Below, piece after piece: positions 9,848 to 19,762 of a stretch of DNA of 64,000 nucleotides. The first letter of the stretch is position 1. Each line of letters begins with the position of its first letter. Made by a program: the position numbers and the translations under genes. The notes under the pieces were generated by a model that saw nothing but the letters and a program-made list of their open reading frames with translations, searched no databases and was not told the DNA's origin. This stretch comes from Rhizobium oryzicola (GTDB taxonomy: Bacteria; Pseudomonadota; Alphaproteobacteria; Rhizobiales; Rhizobiaceae), in NCBI RefSeq assembly GCF_030504645.1, contig NZ_JAUKWQ010000009.1, positions 114,406 to 178,405 of the forward strand. Direction: 5' to 3'.

Positions 9848-10912
9848 TTACTTGACCTGGGCTTCCTTGTAGTAGCCGCTGTCAACCAGAACCTGCTTCC
9901 AGTTGGACTTGTCGACGACGACCGGCTTCAGCAGGTAGGAAGGAACAACCTTCTTGCCGTTGTCGTAGGTCTTGGTGTCGTTGACGGTCGGCTCCTTGCC
10001 GCTCATGGCAGCGTCAACCATGTCGACGGTTACCTTGGCGAGGTCGCGCGTATCCTTGAAGATGGTGGAGTACTGTTCGCCAGCGATGATCGACTTGACG
10101 GACGGAACTTCAGCGTCCTGGCCGGTCACGATCGGCATGGCCTGACCGCCCGAGCCATAGCCGACGCCCTTCAGCGACGACAGGATACCGATGGAGATAC
10201 CATCATAAGGAGACAGAACGCCGTTCAGCTTCTTGTCGGAATAGGTCGAAGACAAGATGGCGTCCATGCGAGCCTGGGCCGTTGCCGGGTCCCAACGCAG
10301 CGTGGCAACCTTGTCCATGCCGATCTGGCCGGAACCAACCTTCAGAACGCCCTTGTCGATCAGCGGCTGCAGAACGCTCATGGCGCCGTTGTAGAAGAAG
10401 AAGGCGTTGTTGTCGTCCGGAGAACCACCGAAGAGTTCGATGTTGAACGGACCCTTTTCGGTGTCAGCCTTCAGGCCCTTGACGAGCGAGGTTGCTTGCT
10501 GAACGCCGACCTGGAAGTTGTCGAAGGTCGCGTAGTAGTCGACATTCGGCGTTTCGCGGATCAGGCGGTCATAAGCGATGACCTTGATGCCCTTGTCATG
10601 AGCCTGCTTGAGAACGTCCGACAGCGTGGTGCCGTCGATCGAGGCAACGACGAGCACCTTGGCGCCCTTGGTTACCATGTTCTCGATCTGGGAAAGCTGG
10701 TTCGGAATGTCGTCTTCTGCGTACTGCAGGTCGACATTGTAACCGCGATCCTTGAGTACCTTCACCATGTTATCGCCATCGGCGATCCAGCGAGCGGACG
10801 ACTTGGTCGGCATGGCAACGCCAACGAGACCCTTGTCCGCTGCACCAGCCGGGGCTGCCATAGCCATAACGGCCAGCATCGCGGCAGTGGTCAAATACTT
10901 CATCATTTTCAT
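9848..10912 (-). CDS. chvE: Periplasmic multiple-sugar-binding protein ChvE
   Basis: A 354-residue periplasmic binding protein with a signal peptide (cleavage near AGA-AD, residue 24-25). The mature N-terminus ([20 protein letters not shown]) and the [20 protein letters not shown] segment are characteristic of ChvE/MmsE-type proteins, which bind galactose, glucose, arabinose and xylose. In Agrobacterium ChvE also presents sugars to the VirA kinase during vir induction; no virulence genes are visible here, so that role is not shown. The ATG has a strong AGGAGGAG ribosome site, consistent with high expression of a binding protein. It is the fourth gene of the gguC-gguB operon. Confidence 0.92.
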   Translation of the reverse strand: MKMMKYLTTAAMLAVMAMAAPAGAADKGLVGVAMPTKSSARWIADGDNMVKVLKDRGYNVDLQYAEDDIPNQLSQIENMVTKGAKVLVVASIDGTTLSDVLKQAHDKGIKVIAYDRLIRETPNVDYYATFDNFQVGVQQATSLVKGLKADTEKGPFNIELFGGSPDDNNAFFFYNGAMSVLQPLIDKGVLKVGSGQIGMDKVATLRWDPATAQARMDAILSSTYSDKKLNGVLSPYDGISIGILSSLKGVGYGSGGQAMPIVTGQDAEVPSVKSIIAGEQYSTIFKDTRDLAKVTVDMVDAAMSGKEPTVNDTKTYDNGKKVVPSYLLKPVVVDKSNWKQVLVDSGYYKEAQVK

Positions 10913-11004
10913 AGGTACTCCTCCTATAGAAACGGGCCTCCCTGTGAGCCCCGCCGGTCCCCCGCAGACGGCACGATTGCCGTCTGCAAACGATTTAAAT
11001 CAGC

Positions 11005-12828
11005 TTAGTGATTATCACGCGGAATTCCCTTTGTCTGCGCGATTCGCTGATATTTCACTGCTGGCTCCAGAACGGCGCCGGTTTCCATCTGACCGACGAT
11101 GCCCCGCTGGATCTCCTGCCACGGTGTCTGATGATCCGGATACTTGTATCCGCCTTCGGCTGCAAGAGCCTGACGGCGTGCCTGGAGTTCCTCCTCGGAA
11201 ATCAGGATGTCCGCCTTGCCCTGGCCAACGTCGATTCGAACGCGATCGCCCGTCTTCAACAGGGCGAGACCGCCGCCAGCTGCCGCTTCCGGCGAAGCAT
11301 TCAGGATGGACGGGCTGCCCGACGTACCGGACTGACGGCCATCGCCGATGCATGGTAGCGAGGTCACGCCCTTGTTGAGCAGGTAGCTCGGAGCGCGCAT
11401 GTTGACCACTTCGGCAGCGCCGGGATAGCCGATCGGGCCAGCGCCGCGCATGAAGAGAACGGTGTTTTCGTCGATCTCAAGCGACGGATCGTCGATGCGG
11501 TGATGGTAATCCTCCGGACCATCGAACACGACCGCCCGACCTTCGAAGGCTTCCGGATCGTTCGGGTTCGACAGGTAACGGTCGCGGAACTCCTTGGAGA
11601 TCACGCTCGTCTTCATGATGGCAGAAGAGAACAGGTTGCCGCGCAGCACGCGGAAGCCGGCACGCTCCTTGAGAGGCTGCTCGTACGGACGAATCACCTT
11701 CTCGTCTTCGATGATGGCGCCACGGCAGTTTTCGCCGATCGTCTTGCCATTCACCGTCATCGCGTCTTCCTTGATGAGGCCCTGCTTCATCAACTGGTTG
11801 ACGACAGCCGGAACGCCGCCAGCGTGATAGTAATCTTCACCGAGGTATTCGCCAGCCGGCTGCAGGTTCACAAGAAGCGGAATTTCCTCGCCATAGGTCT
11901 GCCAGTCATCGACGGTCAGCTCAACGCCGAGGTGGCGCGCCAGACCGTTCAGATGGATCGGCGCATTGGTGGAACCACCGATGGCCGAGTTCACGCGAAT
12001 TGCGTTGATGAAGGCATCCTTCGTCATGATGTCGGAAGGCTTCAGGTCCTCCTTGACCATCTCAACGATGCGAAGGCCCGTGTGGTAGGAGACTTCCTGA
12101 CGGTCGCGATAGGGCGCCGGAATGGCGGCCGAACCCGGCAGCTGCATGCCGAGCGCCTCTGCCAGCGAGTTCATGGTCGTGGCGGTGCCCATAGTATTGC
12201 AGTAGCCGGTCGACGGAGCCGACGAGGCCACGAGCTTCACGAAGCCTGCGTAGTCGATCTCGCCCTTTGCCAGCAGTTCGCGGGCCTTCCAGACGATGGT
12301 GCCGGAACCCGTACGCTCGCCACGGAACCAGCCATTCAGCATCGGACCGACCGACAGGGCGATCGCCGGAATGTTCACGGTGGCGGCGGCCATGAGACAG
12401 GCCGGCGTGGTCTTGTCGCAGCCGATCGTCAGGACGACGCCATCAAGTGGATAACCATACAGCACTTCCACGAGGCCGAGATAAGCGAGGTTGCGATCGA
12501 GACCCGCGGTCGGGCGCTTCCCCGTTTCCTGGATCGGGTGAACCGGGAATTCGATGGCGATGCCGCCGGCTTCGCGGATACCTTCGCGCAGGCGATTTGC
12601 CAGCTCCAGGTGATGACGGTTGCACGGAGACAAATCCGAGCCGGTCTGCGCGATACCGATGATCGGACGATCCGACTGCAGTTCCGCCTGGCTGAGGCCA
12701 AAGTTCATGTAGCGCTCGAGATAAAGCGCCGTCATGTCGGCATTGGCGGGGTTGTCGAACCACGCGCGTGAGCGAAGCTTGCCGTTCGGTCCCTTGGCGG
12801 TCGTGGTGGGCAGTTTGTCGTTGCTCAT
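11005..12828 (-). CDS. IlvD/Edd-family sugar-acid dehydratase (probably L-arabinonate or related)
   Basis: A 607-residue dehydratase that removes water from an aldonic acid to give the 2-keto-3-deoxy acid. Three cysteines, Cys69 (SPCNRHH), Cys137 ([10 protein letters not shown]) and Cys210 (GYCNTMG), stand where the iron-sulfur cluster is held in this family. The C-terminal [13 protein letters not shown] motif carries the catalytic serine region. Length (about 600) fits the pentonate/hexonate dehydratase branch rather than dihydroxyacid dehydratase IlvD. The neighbouring sugar 1-dehydrogenase and gguC genes suggest L-arabinonate, D-galactonate or D-fuconate as substrate; this is inference. 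It is 92 nt upstream of chvE on the same strand. Confidence 0.87.
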   Translation of the reverse strand: MSNDKLPTTTAKGPNGKLRSRAWFDNPANADMTALYLERYMNFGLSQAELQSDRPIIGIAQTGSDLSPCNRHHLELANRLREGIREAGGIAIEFPVHPIQETGKRPTAGLDRNLAYLGLVEVLYGYPLDGVVLTIGCDKTTPACLMAAATVNIPAIALSVGPMLNGWFRGERTGSGTIVWKARELLAKGEIDYAGFVKLVASSAPSTGYCNTMGTATTMNSLAEALGMQLPGSAAIPAPYRDRQEVSYHTGLRIVEMVKEDLKPSDIMTKDAFINAIRVNSAIGGSTNAPIHLNGLARHLGVELTVDDWQTYGEEIPLLVNLQPAGEYLGEDYYHAGGVPAVVNQLMKQGLIKEDAMTVNGKTIGENCRGAIIEDEKVIRPYEQPLKERAGFRVLRGNLFSSAIMKTSVISKEFRDRYLSNPNDPEAFEGRAVVFDGPEDYHHRIDDPSLEIDENTVLFMRGAGPIGYPGAAEVVNMRAPSYLLNKGVTSLPCIGDGRQSGTSGSPSILNASPEAAAGGGLALLKTGDRVRIDVGQGKADILISEEELQARRQALAAEGGYKYPDHQTPWQEIQRGIVGQMETGAVLEPAVKYQRIAQTKGIPRDNH

Positions 12829-12875
12829 GAGCTCAATCTTCTTTTCAAGGACGTGACGGACTGGCCGTCAGCACA

Positions 12876-13802
12876 TCAATCTTCAAAGGCCTCGACCACA
12901 TTGCGGCGGCCCAGCATGAATGCGTCGGCCACATGCACCAATGGTGAGAAGTCCGTATCGGACCGGCCGGCATTTACCAATGACACGAAATGACGGTAGA
13001 GGTTGCGATATTCGCGATCTTCCTCGACAATTTGCGCAGTGCCATCCACCAGCAGGCGGCTGCCGCCATGCGTCAGGACAACAGGCCCCTCCTCCGTCTC
13101 GACCCGGATATCCCAGGTCTGAGGACCGGTCTGGCGCCAGTCGAATTCGGCGGTCACGGCAATGCCACTGGCCGATGCAAAGGTCAGATTGGCAGCGATC
13201 GGGGCCGCACGATTGGCCGGGAAGGACAGTTCGGACGCCGTGAGGTGGAAGCTTTCCGGCATGATGCGGGTGACGATCGACAGTGCGTTGATACCCGGAT
13301 CGAAGACGCCGAGACCGCCCGGCTCCCAGATCCAGGCCTGACCCGGATGCCAGTGGCGAACATCTTCCTTCCATTCCACGTGGACGGAACGGACCTTGCG
13401 TTCAGAAAGCAGCTTGCGCGCCGGCTCAACGGCAGCGGCCTCACGCGAATGCCAGGTGGCAAACAGCGACTTACCCTGCTTCTGCGCCAGCTGATCCAGC
13501 GCGAAAACTTCTGCGATCGTCGCACCCGGCGGCTTTTCCAGCATCACATGCTTGTTGGCGAGAAGCGCTGCCTGCGCCTGCTCAAAACGACCCTGCGGTG
13601 GCGTGCAGAGCGAAATGGCATCGATTTCAATGCCCGACGCCAGAAGCTCGTGGATGTCGCTGAAACAGTGCACACCTTCGAGCTTTGCGTTGCGGCTGGC
13701 CACCGCAACCAGATCGATACCATCAGTCGCCTCAATGGCACCCAGATGCTGATCGCGGGCGATTTTGCCAAGACCGACGATGGCAAGACGAATGGAACTC
13801 AT
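12876..13802 (-). CDS. L-arabinose/D-galactose 1-dehydrogenase, Gfo/Idh/MocA family
   Basis: A 308-residue NAD(P)-dependent dehydrogenase. The N-terminal Rossmann motif is GLGKIA (residues 10-15), the EKPPGATIAEV segment carries the catalytic-side lysine, and GVFDPGINALSIVTRI and EWKEDVRHWHPGQAW match the Azospirillum-type L-arabinose 1-dehydrogenase (AraA), which also oxidises D-galactose and D-fucose. It would convert the aldose taken up by ChvE-GguAB to the aldonolactone. It starts nine bases after the gguC stop with GAGGG as ribosome site, so the two are certainly cotranscribed. No lactonase gene is in the cluster. Confidence 0.86.
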   Translation of the reverse strand: MSSIRLAIVGLGKIARDQHLGAIEATDGIDLVAVASRNAKLEGVHCFSDIHELLASGIEIDAISLCTPPQGRFEQAQAALLANKHVMLEKPPGATIAEVFALDQLAQKQGKSLFATWHSREAAAVEPARKLLSERKVRSVHVEWKEDVRHWHPGQAWIWEPGGLGVFDPGINALSIVTRIMPESFHLTASELSFPANRAAPIAANLTFASASGIAVTAEFDWRQTGPQTWDIRVETEEGPVVLTHGGSRLLVDGTAQIVEEDREYRNLYRHFVSLVNAGRSDTDFSPLVHVADAFMLGRRNVVEAFED

Positions 13803-13811
13803 CGACCGCCC

Positions 13812-14801
13812 TCACAGAACCTTGATGGTAACAGGCGTTTCCGCTGCCACGGCCAGACGATTGGAGAGCGTAAGCTTGAAGGGGGCCGCCGAAATTTCGA
13901 ACACGTCACCGGCCTCGGTCTTGATATTGTCCGAGAAGGACAAGGTGGCCGTGCCGAAGAAGTGGACATGCAGATCGCCCGGACGACGGAATAAATCATA
14001 CTTGAAGTTATGATGTTCCAAATTGGCGATGGTGTGCGACATGTTCGCTTCACCAGACAGGAACGGCTTCTCGAAGATCACCTTGTCGCCGCGACGCACG
14101 CGGGACGTGCCTTCCACATGCGCCGGCAGTTCGCCGACCAAGAGTTCCGGACCGAGCGATGCCTGGCGAAGCTTGGAATGCGCAAGCCAGAGGTAGTTGC
14201 CCTTCTCCGTGACGTGGTCGGAAAATTCGTTGGCGAGACAGAAACCGAGGCGGTAGGGCGTTCCATCCGCACCAACCAGATAAATACCGGCCAGTTCCGG
14301 CTCTTCGCCGCCATCGAGCGCAAAAGACGGAGAGACGAGGTCTTCACCGGTTGCCTTCAACTGCGTGCCATCGCCTTTATAGAACCATTCCGGCTGAACG
14401 CCGGTTTCGCCGGCCTTCGGCTTGCCGCCTTCAACGCCCATCAGGAACATGCGCATGGAATCGGTCGGCTTCTCTGCAGACTGGGCAGCCTTGTGCATCT
14501 TGTCGCGACCATCGGCGGAACCAAGATGGGTGAGCCCCGTACCGGCAACGATGAAATGGGCCGGATCCGGATGGCTAATCGGAAGGCCGATGCGGTTCTC
14601 AGCAGCCGCCTTTTCCAGGTCGACGCTCTCGCCGAGGCTGAGCGTTGCGATGTAATCCGCAAATCCCTTGCCCGCAGCAATGGCCTTTTGCGCCAGTTCA
14701 TAGGTGGACTGAACGCCTTCAACGACCTGACCGGCGCCTTCGCCGTGCCAGACAACAACGCGCGGCTGACCGCCGACGATCACTTGGAGAAGTCTCAACA
14801 T
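13812..14801 (-). CDS. gguC: GguC/AraD1 family protein
   Basis: A 329-residue cytoplasmic protein of the GguC family, distantly related to fumarylacetoacetate-hydrolase-fold enzymes. The C-terminal half has the fold's metal/substrate features (LALDGGEEPELAGIYLVG, then GFCLANEFSDH). Members found next to aldose dehydrogenases and IlvD-type dehydratases are assigned as 2-keto-3-deoxy-L-arabonate dehydratase (AraD1), which would be the third step here. In Agrobacterium gguC lies downstream of gguB; here it is the first gene of the operon. It is divergent from the YtfQ-like transporter across a 315-nt AT-richer control region. Confidence 0.83.
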   Translation of the reverse strand: MLRLLQVIVGGQPRVVVWHGEGAGQVVEGVQSTYELAQKAIAAGKGFADYIATLSLGESVDLEKAAAENRIGLPISHPDPAHFIVAGTGLTHLGSADGRDKMHKAAQSAEKPTDSMRMFLMGVEGGKPKAGETGVQPEWFYKGDGTQLKATGEDLVSPSFALDGGEEPELAGIYLVGADGTPYRLGFCLANEFSDHVTEKGNYLWLAHSKLRQASLGPELLVGELPAHVEGTSRVRRGDKVIFEKPFLSGEANMSHTIANLEHHNFKYDLFRRPGDLHVHFFGTATLSFSDNIKTEAGDVFEISAAPFKLTLSNRLAVAAETPVTIKVL

Positions 14802-15116
14802 GTATCCCTGATACCTACCCTGAATGTGCCGCTCAGTAGACCTGAGTGCATTATCCTCCCGGACGCCGGAGCGCCTTAGTCTATAAATATGACTATTTGC
14901 CAGCGACCCTTCTTGTCAAGCACCGTCTCGGTTTAATCCGCGACGCAACATTTTGAATGCAACGCAACATAATTTCGTGTGCGCTGCGAATTAGATCGAT
15001 TTAAATTCTTAGTTGTGAAAATTTTCGTTCAGAAAGAGAAAAATCCGCTTTTCAAAAGTAATATAATATGGTCACTTCCCGCTCGTCACTGCTGACATCA
15101 TCTCTGGGAGGATAAG
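14802..15116. promoter_or_regulatory. Divergent control region between gguC and the ytfQ-like operon
   Basis: These 315 non-coding bases are clearly more AT-rich than the flanking genes. They hold an inverted repeat TAGTC-N9-GACTA (14877-14895), a second dyad (AAGT...ACTT, 15056-15077) just upstream of the ytfQ-like ribosome site, two tandem CGCAACAT words (14942-14970), and the decamer CGATTTAAAT (14997-15006) that also occurs before chvE (10991-11000). Both operons must start here. The FadR-type regulator encoded at the end of the plus-strand operon is a plausible ligand for one of the dyads. No riboswitch fold was recognised. Confidence 0.5.
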
Positions 15117-16076
15117 ATGAAAAAAGCTCTCGCGACGCTCGCTGTCGCCGTTACCCTGTCATTGGCATCCAGCGTTTCCGCGGCTTCGTTGACCGTCGGT
15201 TTTTCGCAGATCGGCTCCGAATCGGGCTGGCGTGCGGCTGAAACCACCGTCACCAAGCAGGAGGCAGAAAAGCGCGGCGTAACGCTCAAGTTCGCCGATG
15301 CCCAGCAAAAGCAGGAAAACCAGATCAAGGCGATCCGTGGCTTTATCGCACAGAAGGTCGATGCGATCTTCGTGGCACCGGTGGTGGCAACCGGCTGGGA
15401 CGCCGTTCTGAAGGAAGCCAAGGAAGAGAAGATCCCCGTGATCCTTCTCGACCGCGAAGTGGAAGCTCCGAAGGACCTTTACCTGACAGCCGTCACGTCC
15501 GACACCGTGCATGAAGGCAAGGTTGCCGGCGATTACCTGGTGAAGGACGTTGCAGGCAAGGACTGCAAGGTCGTGGAACTGCAGGGCACCACGGGCTCCT
15601 CGCCCGCCATCAACCGCAAGAAGGGTTTCGAACAGGCGATCGCTGGCCATGCCAACATCAAGATCGTCCGCTCGCAGACCGGTGACTTCACCCGTACCAA
15701 GGGCAAGGAAGTCATGGAAAGCTTCATCAAGGCGGAAGGCGGCGGCAAGGGCATCTGTGCCGTCTATGCCCACAACGACGACATGGCCGTCGGCGCCATC
15801 CAGGCCATCAAGGAAGCTGGTCTGAAGCCGGGCACCGACATCAAGGTTGTCTCGATCGACGCTGTTCCTGACATCTTCAAGGCCATGGCAGCCGGCGAAG
15901 CCAACGCCACTGTCGAACTGACGCCGAACATGGCAGGTCCGGCCTTCGATGCGCTGATGGCGTATCTGAAGGACAAGAAGGAGCCGCCGAAGTGGATCCA
16001 GACCGAATCCAAGCTCTACACGGCCAAGGATGACCCGATGAAGGTCTACGAAGCCAAGAAGGGCCTCGGCTACTGA
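15117..16076 (+). CDS. Sugar ABC transporter substrate-binding protein (YtfQ type)
   Basis: A 319-residue periplasmic binding protein of the galactofuranose/ribose class. A signal peptide ends near SVSA-AS (residue 22), and the mature start LTVGFSQIGSESGWRAAET is the YtfQ pattern. Other conserved stretches are VVATGWDAVLKEAKEEKIPVILLDR and VYAHNDDMAVGAIQAI. A strong GGGAGG ribosome site precedes the ATG. It opens a four-gene transporter operon followed by a regulator. In enterobacteria the closest named system imports galactofuranose; the actual ligand here is not shown. Confidence 0.9.
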   Translation: MKKALATLAVAVTLSLASSVSAASLTVGFSQIGSESGWRAAETTVTKQEAEKRGVTLKFADAQQKQENQIKAIRGFIAQKVDAIFVAPVVATGWDAVLKEAKEEKIPVILLDREVEAPKDLYLTAVTSDTVHEGKVAGDYLVKDVAGKDCKVVELQGTTGSSPAINRKKGFEQAIAGHANIKIVRSQTGDFTRTKGKEVMESFIKAEGGGKGICAVYAHNDDMAVGAIQAIKEAGLKPGTDIKVVSIDAVPDIFKAMAAGEANATVELTPNMAGPAFDALMAYLKDKKEPPKWIQTESKLYTAKDDPMKVYEAKKGLGY

Positions 16077-16091
16077 TATCCTGGCGCCAAA

Positions 16092-16122
16092 GGCCGGGGG
16101 TGGGCTTTGCCTGCCTCCGGCC
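16092..16122 (+). promoter_or_regulatory. Intercistronic hairpin after the binding-protein gene
   Basis: GGCCGGGGG (16092-16100) pairs with CCTCCGGCC (16114-16122) around a 13-base loop, 16 bases past the stop. There is no T tract. Hairpins at this place in sugar ABC operons commonly stabilise the binding-protein mRNA or attenuate downstream expression. Confidence 0.5.
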
Positions 16123-16206
16123 TTGCGGGCTTGCGCCCCTCTCGGTCGGAACGACCAAACGGCTTCATCCGGCCGACCTGCATTTTACGTGTAGCGGATA
16201 TCGTCC

Positions 16207-17733
16207 ATGTCAGATCATACTCCACTTCTGGAGGCTCGTGCCATTGGCAAGAGCTTCCTCGGCATCACTGCGCTTGATGGTGTCGATTTCACGCTGCATC
16301 GCGGTGAAGTCCATGCGCTTCTCGGCGAGAACGGCGCAGGCAAATCAACCCTGATCAAGATCCTCACCGGCGTCTATCAGCGCGATAATGGCACGATCCG
16401 CATGGACGGCGAGGAAATTTTCCCGGCTTCCGTGGCCGATGCACAGGCACTCGGTATCGGCACCGTCTATCAGGAGGTGAACCTTCTTGAAAATCTGACG
16501 GTTGCGGAAAATCTGTTTCTCGGACGCCAGCCGCGCCGCTTCGGCATGGTCAACAAGGCGGAGATGCGCAAACGCTCTCGTGAACTGCTGTCGCGCTACG
16601 GTCTCGACATCGACGTGGATGCGCTGCTCTCCAGCTATTCGGTGGCAATCCGCCAGATCGTTGCCATTGCGCGCGCCGTCGATCTCTCCGGCAAGGTGCT
16701 GGTTCTGGACGAACCGACCGCCAGCCTGGATAGCAACGAAGTCGAAATGCTGTTTGATGTGCTGCGCAAGCTGAAGGCCGAGGGCCTCGGCATCATCATC
16801 ATCACCCACTTCCTCAATCAGGTCTATGCGATCGCCGACCGGACCACAGTGCTGCGCAATGGCCGCCTCGTCGGAAGCCGCGCACTGGAGGGCCTGCCAC
16901 GCATGGAGCTGATCTCCATGATGCTCGGCCGCGAACTCCAGCACATCACGCGTGATCATCATGCCGCGGACGAAAAGGTAGCGCCGAGTGGCGAGGCCCC
17001 GATCCGATTCGAGAATTTCGGCAAGCGCGGCAGTGTCGATCCCTTCGATCTGGAAATCCAGCCCGGCGAAGTCGTCGGCATCGCGGGTCTGCTCGGTTCC
17101 GGCCGCACGGAAACCGCCTTCCTGCTGTTTGGCATCGACAAGGCCGATTCCGGAACAGCCACGATCGATGGGAAGCCTGTCCAACTGCATTCGCCTGAAT
17201 CGGCAATTTCTCAGCGCTTCGGCTTCTGTCCGGAAGAGCGCAAGACCGATGGCATCATCGGCGACTTCTCCGTCGCGGAAAACATCGCACTTGCACTTCA
17301 GGCGCGCGATGGATGGGCCAAGCCTATTTCCGCCAAGAAACAGAAGGCGCTTGCCCAGGAATACATTCGTTCGCTCGACATTCGCCCGGCCGATGCCGAA
17401 CGTCCCATCAAGTTCCTGTCCGGCGGCAACCAGCAGAAGGCGATCCTCGCACGCTGGCTGGCGACAAATCCGCGCCTGCTGATTCTGGACGAACCAACGC
17501 GCGGCATCGATATCGGCGCGCATGCGGAAATCCTGCGCATGATCGAGCGGTTGTGTGCGGAAGGCATGTCGCTGGTGGTCATCTCCTCCGAGTTGGAAGA
17601 GCTCACTGCTGTTGCGCATCGCGTCGTGGTTCTCTCCGACCGGCGCCACGTGGCGGAACTGAAGGGCGCCGACGTAACAGCCGATAACATCATGCACGCC
17701 ATTGCCGGCCCCACGAAAACGGAGGCCGCATAA
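16207..17733 (+). CDS. Sugar ABC transporter ATPase (YtfR type)
   Basis: A 508-residue double ATPase. Domain one has Walker [10 protein letters not shown], a signature region SVAIRQIVAIARAV and Walker [13 protein letters not shown]. Domain two has the degenerate GLLGSGRTE loop, an intact [15 protein letters not shown] signature and [14 protein letters not shown]. This is the usual RbsA/YtfR arrangement. It acts at the inner face of the cytoplasmic membrane with the two permeases that follow. Its TAA stop overlaps the ATG of the next gene (TAATG). The 130-nt gap to the binding-protein gene contains a hairpin. Confidence 0.92.
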   Translation: MSDHTPLLEARAIGKSFLGITALDGVDFTLHRGEVHALLGENGAGKSTLIKILTGVYQRDNGTIRMDGEEIFPASVADAQALGIGTVYQEVNLLENLTVAENLFLGRQPRRFGMVNKAEMRKRSRELLSRYGLDIDVDALLSSYSVAIRQIVAIARAVDLSGKVLVLDEPTASLDSNEVEMLFDVLRKLKAEGLGIIIITHFLNQVYAIADRTTVLRNGRLVGSRALEGLPRMELISMMLGRELQHITRDHHAADEKVAPSGEAPIRFENFGKRGSVDPFDLEIQPGEVVGIAGLLGSGRTETAFLLFGIDKADSGTATIDGKPVQLHSPESAISQRFGFCPEERKTDGIIGDFSVAENIALALQARDGWAKPISAKKQKALAQEYIRSLDIRPADAERPIKFLSGGNQQKAILARWLATNPRLLILDEPTRGIDIGAHAEILRMIERLCAEGMSLVVISSELEELTAVAHRVVVLSDRRHVAELKGADVTADNIMHAIAGPTKTEAA

Positions 17734-18764
17734 TGGGCAGCTCCCTCACCCGCAAGTTCAAGCGGCTTGCGCCGCAGATCGCCGCGTTGGTGATCATCCT
17801 CGGCCTCATTTCGCTGGTGTCCCCAGGCTTCCTGTCGGTATCGATCCAGAACGGCCGTCTTTATGGCAGCCTCATCGACATTCTGGTGCGCGCCGCTCCC
17901 GTGGCGCTGCTGACGGTTGGCATGACGCTCGTGATTGCCACGCGCGGTATCGATCTTTCCATCGGCGCGGTCATTGCCATCTGCGGCGCTGTCGCCGCAA
18001 CTCTCGTGGCACAGGGCCAGCCTCTGACGGTTGTCGTGCTGGTGGCGGTCGGCGTCGGTCTCGCCTGCGGACTGTGGAATGGAGCTCTGGTCGCTCTTCT
18101 CGACATCCAGCCGATCATTGCAACGCTGATCCTGATGGTGGCCGGACGCGGTATCGCGCAGTTGATCACCGAGGGCGTCATCCTCACCTTCAACAATGAC
18201 AGCTTCGCGGCCTTCGGCTCCGGCGCACTCGGCGGCATTCCGATCCCGGTTCTGTTGTGGCTGGCGGCCGGTCTGTTGATCGGGCTATTGGTGCGCCGCT
18301 CCGCGCTTGGCTTCTTGATCGAGGCAACGGGCATCAACCGTCGCGCCGCCATGCTGGCTGGCGTGCGCGCCCGCTTCCTGCTGTTCTTCGTCTATGCCGT
18401 CTCCGGCGTGATGGCAGCGATTGCAGGCCTGATCGTGACGGCCGATATTCGTGGTGCGGACGCCAACAATGCTGGTCTCTGGCTGGAGCTCGATGCCATC
18501 CTTGCCGTGGTCATCGGCGGCACCTCGCTGAACGGCGGCCGCTTTTCCATCACCGCTTCGCTGCTCGGCGCACTGATTATCCAGACCATCAACACCGGCA
18601 CGCTGCTGTCCGGCTTCCCGCCGGAATTCAACCTGATCATCAAGGCCAGCATCATCATCGTCGTGCTGACACTGCAATCGCCTGCCGTTGGTCTCCTCCT
18701 CGGCTTTGCCAAGAAGCCGGGTGGACCGGCCAAGTCCCATCAGAAGGTGGAGAAACGCGCATGA
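17733..18764 (+). CDS. Sugar ABC transporter permease 1 (YtfT type)
   Basis: A 343-residue integral membrane permease with about nine hydrophobic segments and the family motifs TRGIDLSIGAVIAICGAV and LDAILAVVIGGTSLNGGRFSI. It overlaps the ATPase gene by one base and the second permease gene by four (ATGA), so the three are translationally coupled. Two different permeases, as in ytfT-yjfF, would form a heterodimeric channel, in contrast to the single permease of the adjacent ggu system. Confidence 0.9.
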   Translation: MGSSLTRKFKRLAPQIAALVIILGLISLVSPGFLSVSIQNGRLYGSLIDILVRAAPVALLTVGMTLVIATRGIDLSIGAVIAICGAVAATLVAQGQPLTVVVLVAVGVGLACGLWNGALVALLDIQPIIATLILMVAGRGIAQLITEGVILTFNNDSFAAFGSGALGGIPIPVLLWLAAGLLIGLLVRRSALGFLIEATGINRRAAMLAGVRARFLLFFVYAVSGVMAAIAGLIVTADIRGADANNAGLWLELDAILAVVIGGTSLNGGRFSITASLLGALIIQTINTGTLLSGFPPEFNLIIKASIIIVVLTLQSPAVGLLLGFAKKPGGPAKSHQKVEKRA

Positions 18765-19762
18765 TGAACTCCCGCAACCTGCCCTTCCTGGCAACACTTG
18801 CGATTTTCCTCATCGCCTATGCGCTCTGCACCATGCAGTTTCCGGCGATGTTCTCGACGCGCGTCATGGGCAATCTGCTGACGGACAATGCCTTTCTGGG
18901 GATTGCTGCCGTCGGCATGACCTTCGTCATCCTGTCAGGCGGTATCGATCTATCCGTGGGTTCCGTCATCGCCTTCACCAGCGTGTTCGTGGCGGTTCTG
19001 GTGGGCAAGCTGGGCGTCCACCCGTTGGTGGCGTTCGGCCTGGTGTTGATCATGTCGACCGCATTCGGGGCCGGAATGGGTTTGATGATTCGCTTTCTTG
19101 GCATTCCGCCCTTCGTGGTGACCCTGGCGGGCATGTTCTTCGCGCGCGGCGCGGCCTATCTCATCTCGACGGAATCCGTGCCGATCAGTCATCCTTTGCT
19201 GGACGCGATCCAGGGCTTCTACCTGCGCATTCCGGGCGGTGGACGGCTCTCGGCACTCGCCATGCTGATGCTTGTCGTGTTTGCGGCGGCCATCATTATT
19301 GCCGGCCGCACACGCTTCGGTGCCAATGTCTATGCCCTTGGCGGCAACCAGCAATCTGCAGAATTGATGGGCGTTCCCGCAGGCAAGACGACAGTCGAAA
19401 TCTACGCACTGTCGGGCTTTCTCTCTGGCCTGTCCGGGCTTGCCTATACGCTTTACACCTCGTCCGGCTACTCGCTGGCGACGGTTGGAATCGAACTGGA
19501 TGCCATTGCGGCTGTCGTCATTGGCGGTACGCTTCTCACGGGCGGCACCGGGCTTGTGGCCGGAACATTCCTGGGCATCCTGATCCAGGGCCTGATACAA
19601 ACCTACATCGTATTCGATGGAACACTCTCGTCCTGGTGGACAAAGATCGTTATTGGCATCCTTCTGTTTGTTTTCATTGCCCTTCAGAGAGGTATCATCT
19701 GGTATTCGAATCTTCGGATGAGCCGTGGTGGGGGAAAAGGAGCGTTAGGTGGGGTTGCTTGA
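18761..19762 (+). CDS. Sugar ABC transporter permease 2 (YjfF type)
   Basis: A 333-residue permease of the same class, with [39 protein letters not shown] and IELDAIAAVVIGGTLLTGGTG. The start is the ATG at 18761 inside the ATGA overlap with the first permease; the open frame continues far upstream, but that part is only an alternative frame of the previous gene. It ends inside the start of the regulator gene (14-base overlap). Confidence 0.9.
   Translation: MMNSRNLPFLATLAIFLIAYALCTMQFPAMFSTRVMGNLLTDNAFLGIAAVGMTFVILSGGIDLSVGSVIAFTSVFVAVLVGKLGVHPLVAFGLVLIMSTAFGAGMGLMIRFLGIPPFVVTLAGMFFARGAAYLISTESVPISHPLLDAIQGFYLRIPGGGRLSALAMLMLVVFAAAIIIAGRTRFGANVYALGGNQQSAELMGVPAGKTTVEIYALSGFLSGLSGLAYTLYTSSGYSLATVGIELDAIAAVVIGGTLLTGGTGLVAGTFLGILIQGLIQTYIVFDGTLSSWWTKIVIGILLFVFIALQRGIIWYSNLRMSRGGGKGALGGVA

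Noticed and set aside
8789..11008. 739-codon open frame on the plus strand
   Set aside because: It lies opposite gguA and chvE, both with full family motifs and ribosome sites. The translation is a low-quality histidine/aspartate-rich antisense product typical of GC-rich genes.
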